From assembly GCA_021816695.1 (NCBI GenBank), contig JAKAXE010000003.1, forward strand, positions 1 through 64,000: DNA of 64,000 nucleotides, read 5' to 3'. Under the pieces are notes generated by a model. It did not search any database. It was not told the origin of the DNA and saw nothing but the letters and a program-made list of their open reading frames with translations. A program made the translations under genes and the position numbers. Below, piece by piece: positions 20,102 to 28,764 of the stretch; position 1 is the stretch's first letter; the number at the start of each line of letters is the position of its first letter. This DNA comes from a bacterium. GTDB taxonomy: Bacteria > Chloroflexota > Dormibacteria > Aeolococcales > Bog-877.

Positions 20102-20631
20102 GCCCTCAGCGCGTCGGCGAGGTAGTAGCGCAGGGAGGCAGGGTCCCTCACTCCTATCCGGGGTCCGGCCTCAACGGGTTGCCCCGGCATACCGGCCTCC
20201 AGCCACAGATCTGTGCTCCGGGAGCAGAGGTCCCGGCGATTGTCCGCCAGGGTAACCCCGAGGGCGCGGCAGAGGAGCGCCGGGCCGCCCACCACCTCCC
20301 CGGAGGGCCGGCGGCCGGCCCGGAGCAGGACCGCCTCGGCCTCCCCGACGGAGCCGGTCACCACGTTGAGGCAGTGATGCATCCCATAGATGAAATAGAC
20401 GTAGGCGTGACCGGCCGGTCCGTACATGGGCAGGTTACGGGGGGTGGGGCCGCGGCGGGCATGCGAGGCCGGGTCCGATTCCCCAAGGTAGGCCTCCACC
20501 TCCAAGAGTTCCAGCCTTATTGGGCCCGTCGGATCCCGCCGGACCAGCCAGCACCCCACCAGCTCCTGGGCCACCTCGGGGCTGGGGCGGGCGAAGAACT
20601 TTCGACCCAGGCGCGATCCCAGCGGGCTCAC
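20050..20631 (-). CDS. mpg: 3-methyladenine DNA glycosylase (Mpg/AAG family)
   Basis: ARPSPEVAQELVGCWLVRR, EVEAYLGESDPASHARRGPTPRN, MYGPAGHAYVYFIYGMHHCLNVV; GTG start at 20631 overlapping the pheT stop. Confidence 0.92.
   Translation of the reverse strand: MSPLGSRLGRKFFARPSPEVAQELVGCWLVRRDPTGPIRLELLEVEAYLGESDPASHARRGPTPRNLPMYGPAGHAYVYFIYGMHHCLNVVTGSVGEAEAVLLRAGRRPSGEVVGGPALLCRALGVTLADNRRDLCSRSTDLWLEAGMPGQPVEAGPRIGVRDPASLRYYLADALRAKRGAGTLARSHKSPVL
20071..20101 (+). terminator. strong intrinsic terminator
   Basis: GGAGCGGGC-caaagt-GCCCGCTCC followed by TCTTTTT. Confidence 0.88.
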
Positions 20632-23015
20632 CGGGCCTTCGCGCCGACCTCCAGCTCCAGCACGCGCAGCACGGCCTGCCGGGCCGCGTCCCCTTCGGCG
20701 GTCGTCAGCGTCCGCTCCGGGTGACGAAGGCGAAGCCGGAGTGTCCAGCCCTTGAGCCCCGGCCCGAGCTGGTCCCCTAAATACTCGTCGATCGGCGTTA
20801 CCTGCTCCAACCAGGGCAGCCCGAGCGCGGAGACCGCCCGCAGCGCCGGCCCCAGAAGGGCCCGGCTGGGGACGGCCACCGAGAGGTCGAGCACGAGCGC
20901 CGGCGTGCGGGGGAGGGGCGCGGCGTGGCCCGGGCGGCCTCCGGGCTTGAGCCAGCCGTCCAGGCGCAGCTCGGCCACCTCCAAGCGCCCCCGGACATCG
21001 AAGGCATCCGCCACCGGCTGAGCCACCTCGCCCACGATCCCTCGGAGCTCCGCACCGGCCCAGACCTCGGCTGCCCGAGCGCGGTGCAGTGCCGGCCATG
21101 TGACCGGCCGGAATTCCACCGCCCCCCCGCCACCGACGTTGGAGAGGGAGGCGATGAGGGCCATGAGGTGGCGCAGCCGGCTCACCCCGTCCTCCGTGGA
21201 ATCGTCCGCCAGGTCCAGGAGCGCCACCATCCAGGGCTCCTCCGGCCGCTCCTGGCCCCTCCCCCAGAAGACGGCTCCCTGCTCGAAGAGTCGGACCCTG
21301 TCCTGGCCGCGCGCCTGGTTGTGATGGGCGCTCTGGAGCAGCCCCTGCAGCAGGCCTTGGCGCAGGCTCCCCAACTGGGCGGAGAGGGGATTGGCCAGCT
21401 CCAGGTGGGCGAGGTCTCCGATGAGGCGTGGGGCCAGCCCCTCCCTCTCGCCAGACACCAGGCTAAGGCTCAGAGCTTCACTGAAACCGGCCGCCCGACA
21501 GGTTGTGGAGGCCAGGTGGGCGACCGGCTCCGCCAGCGCCTCTAAGGGTGGCGCCTGGCGGATCGGGGGGAGTGTCCCAGGCACTTCCTGGTAACCGATG
21601 ATCCGCCCGACCTCCTCAGCCAGGTCCACGGCGGTGGTGACGTCGGTGCGGTAGGGGGATGGGGTGACGAGCATCTCAGCTCCATCCTCCTGCACCTCAA
21701 ACTGGAGGCGACGAAGGGGGCTGGCAACCGCCTCCGAGCTGAGCTCCATACCCAGGATTGAGGAGATCCGCCCGGGGTCGCAGCGGATGGCAGAGGCTGG
21801 GGTTAGGGGCACGCCTCCCGCCGCCCCGGGGCCTAACGTAGCCCCCAGGTGCCGGACGGCCAGGTGGATGAAGCGATCCGCACCAGCTCTCGCCAGATGT
21901 GGCGACAGCTGGCGCTCGAATCGGCTGGAGGCCTCGGTCCTGAGACGGAGCCGCCGGGAGGTGGAGCGGAGCCTCGCCCAGTTGAAGTTGGCTGCTTCCA
22001 GAAGCACCTGACTGGTGTCCGCGCCCACCGCGGACGCCTCCCCCCCAATCAGGCCGGCCACCGCCTGGGGAGCATCGCCCACGGTGATCACCAGGGTCTC
22101 GGGGTCGAGGTCCCGCCTGACTCCGTCCAGGCAGGGGATCGACTCACCCTGCCGGCCTCGCCGCACCCCAACCTCAAGCTCCTTCTCAGACGCTGGCAGC
22201 CGGCTCAGGTCGAAGGTGTGCAGGGGTTGCCCGACCTCGAACATGACGTAGTTGGCGACATCCACGATCCCACCCAGCGATCGCTGCCCGATGGCTGCCA
22301 GGCGCCGTCGGACGAAGGCCGGCGCTGGAGTGTTGCCGAGCCCCGTCAGGACCTCAGCCAGGTAGACGGGGCAATCGGCGGACGAGTCGACGGTCACCCG
22401 GACCATGGGGCCTGAGCCTGAGCGCGCCGGCCGGCTCACATCTGGGTTCCGCAGGGCGCGCGAGAGCAGAGCCGACAGCTCCCGCGCCACGCCCCAGTGG
22501 GAGAGGCAGTCGGCGCGGTTGCTGAGAACCTCCAGCTCGTACAGGTGGTCTGCGGGATACACCCGGTCCAGCGGCATCCCGGCCTCGGCGTCGTCCGGGC
22601 TGAGTATCAGCACTCCGTCGTGCTCCGAGCCCAGCCCCAGCTCATCCGGAGCGCAGAGCATTCCCTCGCTCCAGATCCCCCGGAGCCGCTTGCGGCCGAT
22701 CTCCACCCCGATCGGAAGGCGGGTGCCGGGACGGGCCCAAGGGACGAGCGCCCCCACGAAGAGGTTGTCGGCGCCGCAGATCACCTCCCGAGGCTCCTGC
22801 CCAGGGATCGCGACATGGGCTAGGAAGAGGTGATCGCTGCCCTCCACGCGGCGCAGCCCGAACACTTCGCCCACCACCACCTGGTCCAGCCCCACCCCGT
22901 AGGCAGTGACCTTCTCTACTTCGGTGCCGCTCAGAGTGAGAAGCTCCGCGGCCCGTGCCGGCTCGACGCCCTCCAGGTCGACCATCTCCGACAGCCACTC
23001 GTGACTCACCCGCAC
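20628..23015 (-). CDS. pheT: phenylalanyl-tRNA synthetase beta subunit
   Basis: MRVSHEWLSEMVDLEG, GGEASAVGADTSQVLLEAANFN; adjacent to pheS. Confidence 0.95.
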   Translation of the reverse strand: MRVSHEWLSEMVDLEGVEPARAAELLTLSGTEVEKVTAYGVGLDQVVVGEVFGLRRVEGSDHLFLAHVAIPGQEPREVICGADNLFVGALVPWARPGTRLPIGVEIGRKRLRGIWSEGMLCAPDELGLGSEHDGVLILSPDDAEAGMPLDRVYPADHLYELEVLSNRADCLSHWGVARELSALLSRALRNPDVSRPARSGSGPMVRVTVDSSADCPVYLAEVLTGLGNTPAPAFVRRRLAAIGQRSLGGIVDVANYVMFEVGQPLHTFDLSRLPASEKELEVGVRRGRQGESIPCLDGVRRDLDPETLVITVGDAPQAVAGLIGGEASAVGADTSQVLLEAANFNWARLRSTSRRLRLRTEASSRFERQLSPHLARAGADRFIHLAVRHLGATLGPGAAGGVPLTPASAIRCDPGRISSILGMELSSEAVASPLRRLQFEVQEDGAEMLVTPSPYRTDVTTAVDLAEEVGRIIGYQEVPGTLPPIRQAPPLEALAEPVAHLASTTCRAAGFSEALSLSLVSGEREGLAPRLIGDLAHLELANPLSAQLGSLRQGLLQGLLQSAHHNQARGQDRVRLFEQGAVFWGRGQERPEEPWMVALLDLADDSTEDGVSRLRHLMALIASLSNVGGGGAVEFRPVTWPALHRARAAEVWAGAELRGIVGEVAQPVADAFDVRGRLEVAELRLDGWLKPGGRPGHAAPLPRTPALVLDLSVAVPSRALLGPALRAVSALGLPWLEQVTPIDEYLGDQLGPGLKGWTLRLRLRHPERTLTTAEGDAARQAVLRVLELEVGAKAR

Positions 23016-24050
23016 TCAGAAGCACTCCAAGAGGCGCAGGTCGTTCTCGTACAGGTCGCGCAGGTCGCTCAATCCGTAGCGCAGGACGGCGATCCGATCG
23101 GGCCCCATGCCAAAGGCGAAGCCGCTGTAGCTCTCGGGGTCCACCCCGCCATTGCGCAGCACCTCGGGATGGACCATCCCCGACCCCAGGATCTCTATCC
23201 AGCCCTTCTGCAAACAGGTCCGGCAACCGGCCCCCTGACATACGGCGCACGCTACGTCCGCCTCCAGGCTGGGCTCCGTGTAGGGGAAGAAGCTTGCCCG
23301 CAGCCGCACCCGACGCTCCCTGCCGAACAGCGCCCGGATGGCGTATTCCAAGGTGCCCTTCAGGTCCCCCAGTGTCACCCCCCGGTCGACGCACAGCCCC
23401 TCCACCTGGTGGAAAACGGGGGTGTGGGTGGGATCGGGATTGTCCCGGCGGGCCACCTTCCCCGGGACGATGATCCGCAGCGGCGGCGGGGAAGCCAGCA
23501 TCGCCCGCATCTGGACTGGGGAGGTGTGGGTCCGGTAGAGCCAGCCACCGGCGGGCGGGCTGAGGTAGAAGGTGTCGTGGGAGTCCCGCGCGGGGTGCTC
23601 CGGAGGCATGTTGAGCAGCTGGAAGTTGTGCTGGTCGTCCTCGAGCTCGGGACCCGCCACCGACTGATAGCCCAGGAAGGCGAAGATGTCTTCGATCTCT
23701 CGAATCAGGCCCGCCACCGGGTGGGAGTGGCCCTGGCCTGGCCCCCGAAATGGGTGGCTCATGTCCACCCACTCCCCATCCTCCCGCTGCTCCTCCTCCC
23801 CGGCCGCCAACTGACGCTGCCGAGCCTCCATCGCCGAGCGCAACTGGCCGCTGGCTCGGTTGAACTCCTGGCCGAAAGCAGCACGCTCTTCAGGGGCAAG
23901 CTTCCGAAGACGCTGCCCAGCCAGGGTCACCAGACCATCTCGTCGGCCGAGGTAGCGCAGCCGCACCTCATCCAGCCGCTCCAGGCTGTCCGCCCTGGCG
24001 ATCTCCTCCAGGGCCATCGCGGTGAGCTCCTGGAGGTCGACCGGGGTCAC
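23016..24050 (-). CDS. pheS: phenylalanyl-tRNA synthetase alpha subunit
   Basis: HPVAGLIREIEDIFAFLGY, FHQVEGLCVD, GFAFGMGPDRIAVLRYGLSDLRDLYENDLRLL. Confidence 0.96.
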   Translation of the reverse strand: MTPVDLQELTAMALEEIARADSLERLDEVRLRYLGRRDGLVTLAGQRLRKLAPEERAAFGQEFNRASGQLRSAMEARQRQLAAGEEEQREDGEWVDMSHPFRGPGQGHSHPVAGLIREIEDIFAFLGYQSVAGPELEDDQHNFQLLNMPPEHPARDSHDTFYLSPPAGGWLYRTHTSPVQMRAMLASPPPLRIIVPGKVARRDNPDPTHTPVFHQVEGLCVDRGVTLGDLKGTLEYAIRALFGRERRVRLRASFFPYTEPSLEADVACAVCQGAGCRTCLQKGWIEILGSGMVHPEVLRNGGVDPESYSGFAFGMGPDRIAVLRYGLSDLRDLYENDLRLLECF

Positions 24051-24409
24051 TGCGGGGTGGTCCCCTCCTTGGCCAGCTCAACCAGCTTGGCAAAGGCCCC
24101 GGGGTCCCTGACCGCCAGCTCCGCCATCTCCTTGCGAGAGAGCATCACTCCGGCGGCACCGATGGCCGCCATGAAGCGGCTGTAGGTGATCCCGCTCTGC
24201 CGCACGGCGGCGTTGATCCGAGCGATCCAGAGGCGGCGGAAGTCGCCTTTGCGACGGCGGCGGTCACGGTACTGGTAGGCCAGCTTGTGCATGACCGCCT
24301 CATGCGCAGGCCTATAGAGGCGGTTGTGGGAGCCTGTGAGACCAGAGGCCTCCTCCAGGAGCCGCTTGTGGCGCTTGCGGGCGGTGACGCCCCGCTTCAC
24401 CCGGGCCAT
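24047..24409 (-). CDS. rplT: 50S ribosomal protein L20
   Basis: MARVKRGVTARKRHKRLLEEASGLTGSHNRLYRPA. Confidence 0.97.
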   Translation of the reverse strand: MARVKRGVTARKRHKRLLEEASGLTGSHNRLYRPAHEAVMHKLAYQYRDRRRRKGDFRRLWIARINAAVRQSGITYSRFMAAIGAAGVMLSRKEMAELAVRDPGAFAKLVELAKEGTTPQ

Positions 24410-24412
24410 CGC

Positions 24413-24616
24413 TCAACCCTCCAGGTAGGGCGCGTTGCGCCGCACCACCTTGGCGTCCCCGGCGTCGACCACCTTCATCTGAGCGTAGCCCCGCTTGCGC
24501 TTGGCTGACTTGTGCTCCAGCAGATGGGACTGGAATGCTCCCCGGCGGAGCAGCTTGCCCCCGCCCGAGACCCGAAAGCGCTTCTGGGTCCCCTTATGGC
24601 TGCGGATCTTGGGCAT
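24413..24616 (-). CDS. rpmI: 50S ribosomal protein L35
   Basis: MPKIRSHKGTQKRFRVSGGGKLLRR. Confidence 0.97.
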   Translation of the reverse strand: MPKIRSHKGTQKRFRVSGGGKLLRRGAFQSHLLEHKSAKRKRGYAQMKVVDAGDAKVVRRNAPYLEG

Positions 24617-25160
24617 TGTGGTTCGTCTCTCCCCTACTGGGCTTCTTCTGCATCGGATTGAGGATCATGATCATGTTGCGCCCCTCCAGGAGGGGCTGGC
24701 GCTCGACCTGGGCCACGTCCTTCACCTCTTCGGCCAGCCGCTGCAGCAGCGCCCGGCCGATTTCCTGGTGGACCAGCTCGCGGCCCCTGAACATGATAGT
24801 GAGCTTGACCTTGTCACCATCCTCCAAGAAGTGACGCACGTACCCGTACTTGGTCTGGAAATCATGGTCGCTGATCTTGGGGCGGAGCTTCATCTCCTTG
24901 AGGCGGATGGCGTTGTGCTCGCGACGAGCTTCCTTCTCCCTCTTCAGGGCCTCGAACTTGAATCGCCCATAGTCCATGAGCCGACACACCGGAGGTTGGG
25001 CCTGGGGCGCCACCTCCACCAGGTCAAGCCCCCTCTCCTGGGCAAGCCGCTGGGCATCCGCCAGGGTCACGATTCCCAGCGCCTCGTCGGTCGTGTCGTC
25101 GAAGAGCCGGACCTGCGGGGTCCGGATCTGGTCGTTGATGTGCAGCTCGCGAAACGCTAT
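24594..25160 (-). CDS. infC: translation initiation factor IF-3 (AUA start)
   Basis: ORF track begins at an internal GTG (25070); frame stays open upstream to give (I)AFRELHINDQIRTPQVRLFDDTTDEALGI-VTLADAQ..., starting at ATA (25160) 8 nt after SD AAGGAGG. Confidence 0.9.
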   Translation of the reverse strand: MAFRELHINDQIRTPQVRLFDDTTDEALGIVTLADAQRLAQERGLDLVEVAPQAQPPVCRLMDYGRFKFEALKREKEARREHNAIRLKEMKLRPKISDHDFQTKYGYVRHFLEDGDKVKLTIMFRGRELVHQEIGRALLQRLAEEVKDVAQVERQPLLEGRNMIMILNPMQKKPSRGETNHNAQDPQP

Positions 25161-25231
25161 GGACGCATCCTCCTTTGCTCAGGCCAGAGGGGCCGATGCT
25201 AACACGAACAGGGCGATGCGCCCAGTGCCAT

Positions 25232-26974
25232 TCAACCCTGGTCCTTCTCCTCGACCAGCCGCGCGACCAGCTCCTCGATCCCGAGGACGGTCTTGCTCCC
25301 GCGCCGGGTATCGCGGAGGTTGACCTGGCGTGACTCCACCTCCCGGCGTCCAACCACGGCCAGGTACGGCACCTTGGCCATCTCGCCGTCCCGGATCTGG
25401 GCCGGCATGGTCTCGCCGGAGCGCGGCGCAGAGCTCCTGATGCCCCTGGCCTCCAGAGCCGCCGCCACCTCGAGGGCGTACGGGAGCTGGTCGTCGCTCA
25501 CCGTGACCAGGCGCACCTGCTCCGGGCTCAGCCAGAAGGGAAGGGCGCCCCCGTAATGCTCCAGAAGCACCCCGAAGAACCGCTCCAGTGAACCCAACAA
25601 GGCCCGGTGAACCATGATGGGCCGGTGGGCGGCACCGTCCGCGCCGATGTACTCAAGCTGGAAGCGCTCAGGCTCGTTGAAGTCGAACTGCACCGTGCTG
25701 CACTGCCAGCGGCGGCCCATCGCGTCCCGGATATGGATGTCCACCTTGGGGCCGTAGAAGGCGCCCTCCCCGGGGTTCACCTTGAACTCCATGCCCCGTC
25801 GCCGGAGCGCGCGGTCCAGGGCCGCCTCCGCCAGATCCCACATCCGATCCTCGCCCGCAGCCTTGGCCGGCTTGGTGCTGAGGTCCACCTCCAACTCTTT
25901 GAAGCCGAACCTGGAGAGCATCGCCGAGGCCAGTTCCAGGACCCCCACGATCTCCTCCTCGGCCTGCTCCTCGGTGCAAAAGATGTGGGCGTCGTCCTGG
26001 GTGATGCCCCGGACCCGCAGCAGCCCGTGCAGGGTCCCACTGCGCTGAAAGCGGTAGACCGAGGCGATCTCGGCCAGCCGCGAAGGCAACTCCCGGTAGC
26101 TGCGGGGACGGGAGCGGTAGATGAGGATGTGGAAGGGACAGCTCATCGGCTTCACCCGGTAGCGGTCTCCCTCCACGGCGATCGGCCCGTACATCTCGTC
26201 CGCGAAGAAGCCGAGATGGCCGCTCACCTCCCAGAGCCGCTCCCGAGCCAGGTGGGGCGTGTACACGAGCTGGTAGCCGGTGCGCTGGTGCTCACGCCGC
26301 CAGTAGTCCTCCATGACGGTGCGAACCACCGCGCCCCGGGGATGCCAGAGCACCAACCCTCCGCCCAGCTCCTCGGGCAGGGAGAACAGGTCCAGCTCCC
26401 GCCCCAACCGGCGGTGGTCACGCTGGCGGGCCATCTCAAGCCGCTCCAGGTACTGGTCCAACTCCGTGGAGCTGGGGAAGGCGGTGCCGTACACCCGCTG
26501 CAGCATGGGCTGGCTCTCGTCCCCGTGCCAGTAGGCGCCCGCTGTGTGGAGCAATCGGAAGGCCGGGATGTGAGAGGCACGCTCAACGTGGGGCCCACGG
26601 CAGAGGTCGAAGAAGTCGCCGGTCCGGTAGCAGGTTATGAGCTCCCCCTCGGGGATCCTCTCGATCAGCTCCACCTTGAAGCGCTGGAAGCGGCGGCGGA
26701 ACTCCGACAGGGCGGCATCGCGATCCACCTCCATCCGCTCGTAGGCGGGGTCACGAGCCTGGATCTCCCGCATCCTTTGTTCGATGGTGGGAAGGTCGGA
26801 GTCGCTGATCCGGGCTCCCCCGGGCAACAGAAAGTCGTAGTAGAAGCCGTCCTCGATGGCCGGACCGATGGCGTACTCCGCCCCGGGGAACAGCTCGCAG
26901 ACCGCGGCCGCCATGAGATGAGCGGCGCTGTGGCGCAGCACATCCAGATCTACTCCTTCCATCTGATCTCGCAT
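25232..26974 (-). CDS. thrS: threonyl-tRNA synthetase lacking N-terminal TGS domain
   Basis: LRHSAAHLMAAAV, CRGPHVE, GSLHGLLRVRG-type (SGTLHGLLRVRGITQDDAHIFC), GEGAFYGPK. Confidence 0.95.
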   Translation of the reverse strand: MRDQMEGVDLDVLRHSAAHLMAAAVCELFPGAEYAIGPAIEDGFYYDFLLPGGARISDSDLPTIEQRMREIQARDPAYERMEVDRDAALSEFRRRFQRFKVELIERIPEGELITCYRTGDFFDLCRGPHVERASHIPAFRLLHTAGAYWHGDESQPMLQRVYGTAFPSSTELDQYLERLEMARQRDHRRLGRELDLFSLPEELGGGLVLWHPRGAVVRTVMEDYWRREHQRTGYQLVYTPHLARERLWEVSGHLGFFADEMYGPIAVEGDRYRVKPMSCPFHILIYRSRPRSYRELPSRLAEIASVYRFQRSGTLHGLLRVRGITQDDAHIFCTEEQAEEEIVGVLELASAMLSRFGFKELEVDLSTKPAKAAGEDRMWDLAEAALDRALRRRGMEFKVNPGEGAFYGPKVDIHIRDAMGRRWQCSTVQFDFNEPERFQLEYIGADGAAHRPIMVHRALLGSLERFFGVLLEHYGGALPFWLSPEQVRLVTVSDDQLPYALEVAAALEARGIRSSAPRSGETMPAQIRDGEMAKVPYLAVVGRREVESRQVNLRDTRRGSKTVLGIEELVARLVEEKDQG

Positions 26975-27016
26975 TCTAGAGGGGGGGGCCCAATCTGGGG
27001 ACGGACGAGCGGCGGC

Positions 27017-27022
27017 TATAAT
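27017..27022 (+). promoter_or_regulatory. putative -10 element (TATAAT) for tRNA-Val
   Basis: Consensus TATAAT 14 nt upstream of the tRNA 5' end; no clear -35. Confidence 0.4.
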
Positions 27023-27036
27023 CCGAACCCTCCGGA

Positions 27037-27113
27037 GGGCGCATAGCTCAGGTGGTTAGAGCGCTACCCTGACACGGTAGAGGCCCCAGGTTCGACTCCT
27101 GGTGCGCCCACCA
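27037..27113 (+). tRNA. tRNA-Val(GAC), CCA encoded
   Basis: GGGCGCA/TGCGCCC acceptor, CTACC-CTGACAC-GGTAG anticodon arm, CCAGGTTCGACTCCTGG T-arm, ACCA 3' end. Confidence 0.96.
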
Positions 27114-27367
27114 GACAGCGGCTCATGGCACCTGCCCTTCAAAGCGGTGGTTTGGCTTCCGGGGCCCGGTCCAGGGAACGAGCGCGCATATGCAGTGGTT
27201 CCGGGTGGCCAAACGCGTCCGGAACCCGGGGGCGCGAGACACTCCTGGAGAGATGGCGTCGCGCTCGGCGACGCCCTCCGCTCCCCCGGGTGACGTGGTC
27301 GTTGCCCATTGGGGCCCCAGCCGGTTGTTCAAAACAGGTCGGCCAAGTCACCCCTACCGCTGGCGGT

Positions 27368-27895
27368 CTAGTCGACGCCAGTCGCCACGAGCCTGTATAC
27401 GGCCATTGGACGGTCATGCGGCTCCGTGGCGAGCGCCCGAACGGACTCCAATCGAAAACCGTTCTTCTCCAGGATCCGCCGGGAAGGAATGTTGGCCGCC
27501 TCGGGCGCGATCACCAGCCCGGCGCCGGGATGGTGGCGCCGAACCTCGGCGACCAGGGCAGCGATCATCGCGGTTCCGAAGCCACGGCCCAGGAGGTCCG
27601 GGACGCCGATGGCGTAGTCGGCCCCCACCTCGCCGTCCCGGGCGTCCACCGCCTTTGCTTCATCCGGGTAGTCACCCCACCGATACCACTGGCACCAGCC
27701 CACGGCCTCGCCGGCAAGTAAGACCATGCACAACTTGGTCGCTGACTCCGCTCTCTCCTCGAATAGGTGCGCCCCAAGCGTCTCCAGCGCCTCCTCAGCC
27801 GTCGACTCAGGAGTCCACCAACGCGCAACGTGCGGCGCGCGAAGCCAAATCTCAACAGCAGTGAGGTCTACGAGTGTCATCGGTCGGAGAGTCAC
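27368..27895 (-). CDS. GNAT acetyltransferase, aminoglycoside 6'-N-acetyltransferase-like
   Basis: VTLRPMTLVDLTAVEIWLRAPHVARWW...YAIGVPDLLGRGFGTAMIAALVAEV...PEAANIPSRRILEKNGF; GTG start at 27895 proposed. Confidence 0.8.
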   Translation of the reverse strand: MTLRPMTLVDLTAVEIWLRAPHVARWWTPESTAEEALETLGAHLFEERAESATKLCMVLLAGEAVGWCQWYRWGDYPDEAKAVDARDGEVGADYAIGVPDLLGRGFGTAMIAALVAEVRRHHPGAGLVIAPEAANIPSRRILEKNGFRLESVRALATEPHDRPMAVYRLVATGVD

Positions 27896-28446
27896 GAGCG
27901 GCTCCACCGGCTCGAGACTAAAGGTTGCGGGTATCGCAAGTAGCCGATGACGGCGCTGGGAGGCAGCTGCACCGTTCGCTTCACTGGCCGCCATCCCGCT
28001 TCTGGCTGCCGACGACGACCTGCGGATCGTGGTCTGGGAGGGGGAGCGGCACCAACCCCTCGGACCCTGCTCTGTGGAGTACGCCGCGAGGAAGATGGCT
28101 CATCCCCCACCTCTTCCGCGAGGTTCCGGGCCCAGAGGCCCAGGTCCCCGGGCCGCGACCAATGGCTGGCCACAACGAGAGTCCAGGGTGCCGGAGCCAT
28201 GCCTGGCACTCTTCGCCGACGGTCGCCCGGGGGTGGCCGAATGGGGCCGCCGGCGGAGACGTGAGCTTTCCCTGCCCCTGGCGCTATGTCCGGCACAGGT
28301 GTTCGTCGAGGCGCACGGGGCGGTTCCCCGCTGAGAAAGATGGCCCCTCCGCCAGGGGATTGTCCACACCCGAAGTGGGGAAAAAGAGGATAAGTGGATT
28401 GCCGACTCCGCAACCAAAATCCCTAAGTTTCTGAGGGTTTTCGCTA

Positions 28447-28477
28447 TTGACAGCGGGCCTTAAGCAGGGCTTAACAT
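28447..28477 (+). promoter_or_regulatory. putative promoter, probably of a leaderless transcript
   Basis: TTGACA (28447-28452), TAACAT (28472-28477), GTG start codon at 28486. Confidence 0.45.
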
Positions 28478-28485
28478 AGGCCCCC

Positions 28486-28761
28486 GTGACTCCTCCCCGC
28501 AGCTCCCGTCCGCCCCGCCTCTGTGCCCGCGCCGGCTGCGGTGCCCCGGTCAAGAAGCCCACCGCCAGGTACTGCAGCGTGGCCTGCTCGGCTCAGGACC
28601 CGGAGCGTCGGGCGCGGCTCCGGGAGCGGGCACGCTGCGGTCGGATACTCCCCCTGGCACGGCAACTTCCCTTGGACTTCGACGGCGAGGAGCAGAGGAT
28701 TGCGGCCCTGGCCGGAGCCCGTGAGGAGGTCCCCCAAGGGCTCTCGCGCTGGGCTGTCTGA
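28486..28761 (+). CDS. small Cys-motif (zinc-finger-like) basic protein
   Basis: LCARAGCGAPVKKPTARYCSVACSAQDPERRARLRERARCG: C-x4-C...C-x3-C. Confidence 0.6.
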   Translation: MTPPRSSRPPRLCARAGCGAPVKKPTARYCSVACSAQDPERRARLRERARCGRILPLARQLPLDFDGEEQRIAALAGAREEVPQGLSRWAV

Positions 28762-28764
28762 GAC

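Noticed and set aside
19986-20255. 89-aa plus-strand ORF overlapping the ncRNA
   Set aside because: It reads through the intrinsic terminator and into antisense mpg; no SD or recognisable motif
25203-25225. hairpin GGGCG-cat-CGCCC between thrS and infC as a terminator
   Set aside because: Only a 5-bp stem and no uninterrupted U-tract; insufficient evidence
25832-27046. long plus-strand ORF antisense to thrS (25607-27046)
   Set aside because: Shadow ORF of a conserved tRNA synthetase gene
27896-28446. overlapping ORFs of 60-170 aa on both strands in the gap before the small zinc-finger gene
   Set aside because: No SD, no motifs, Arg/Pro/Gly-rich translations in all frames; treated as non-coding
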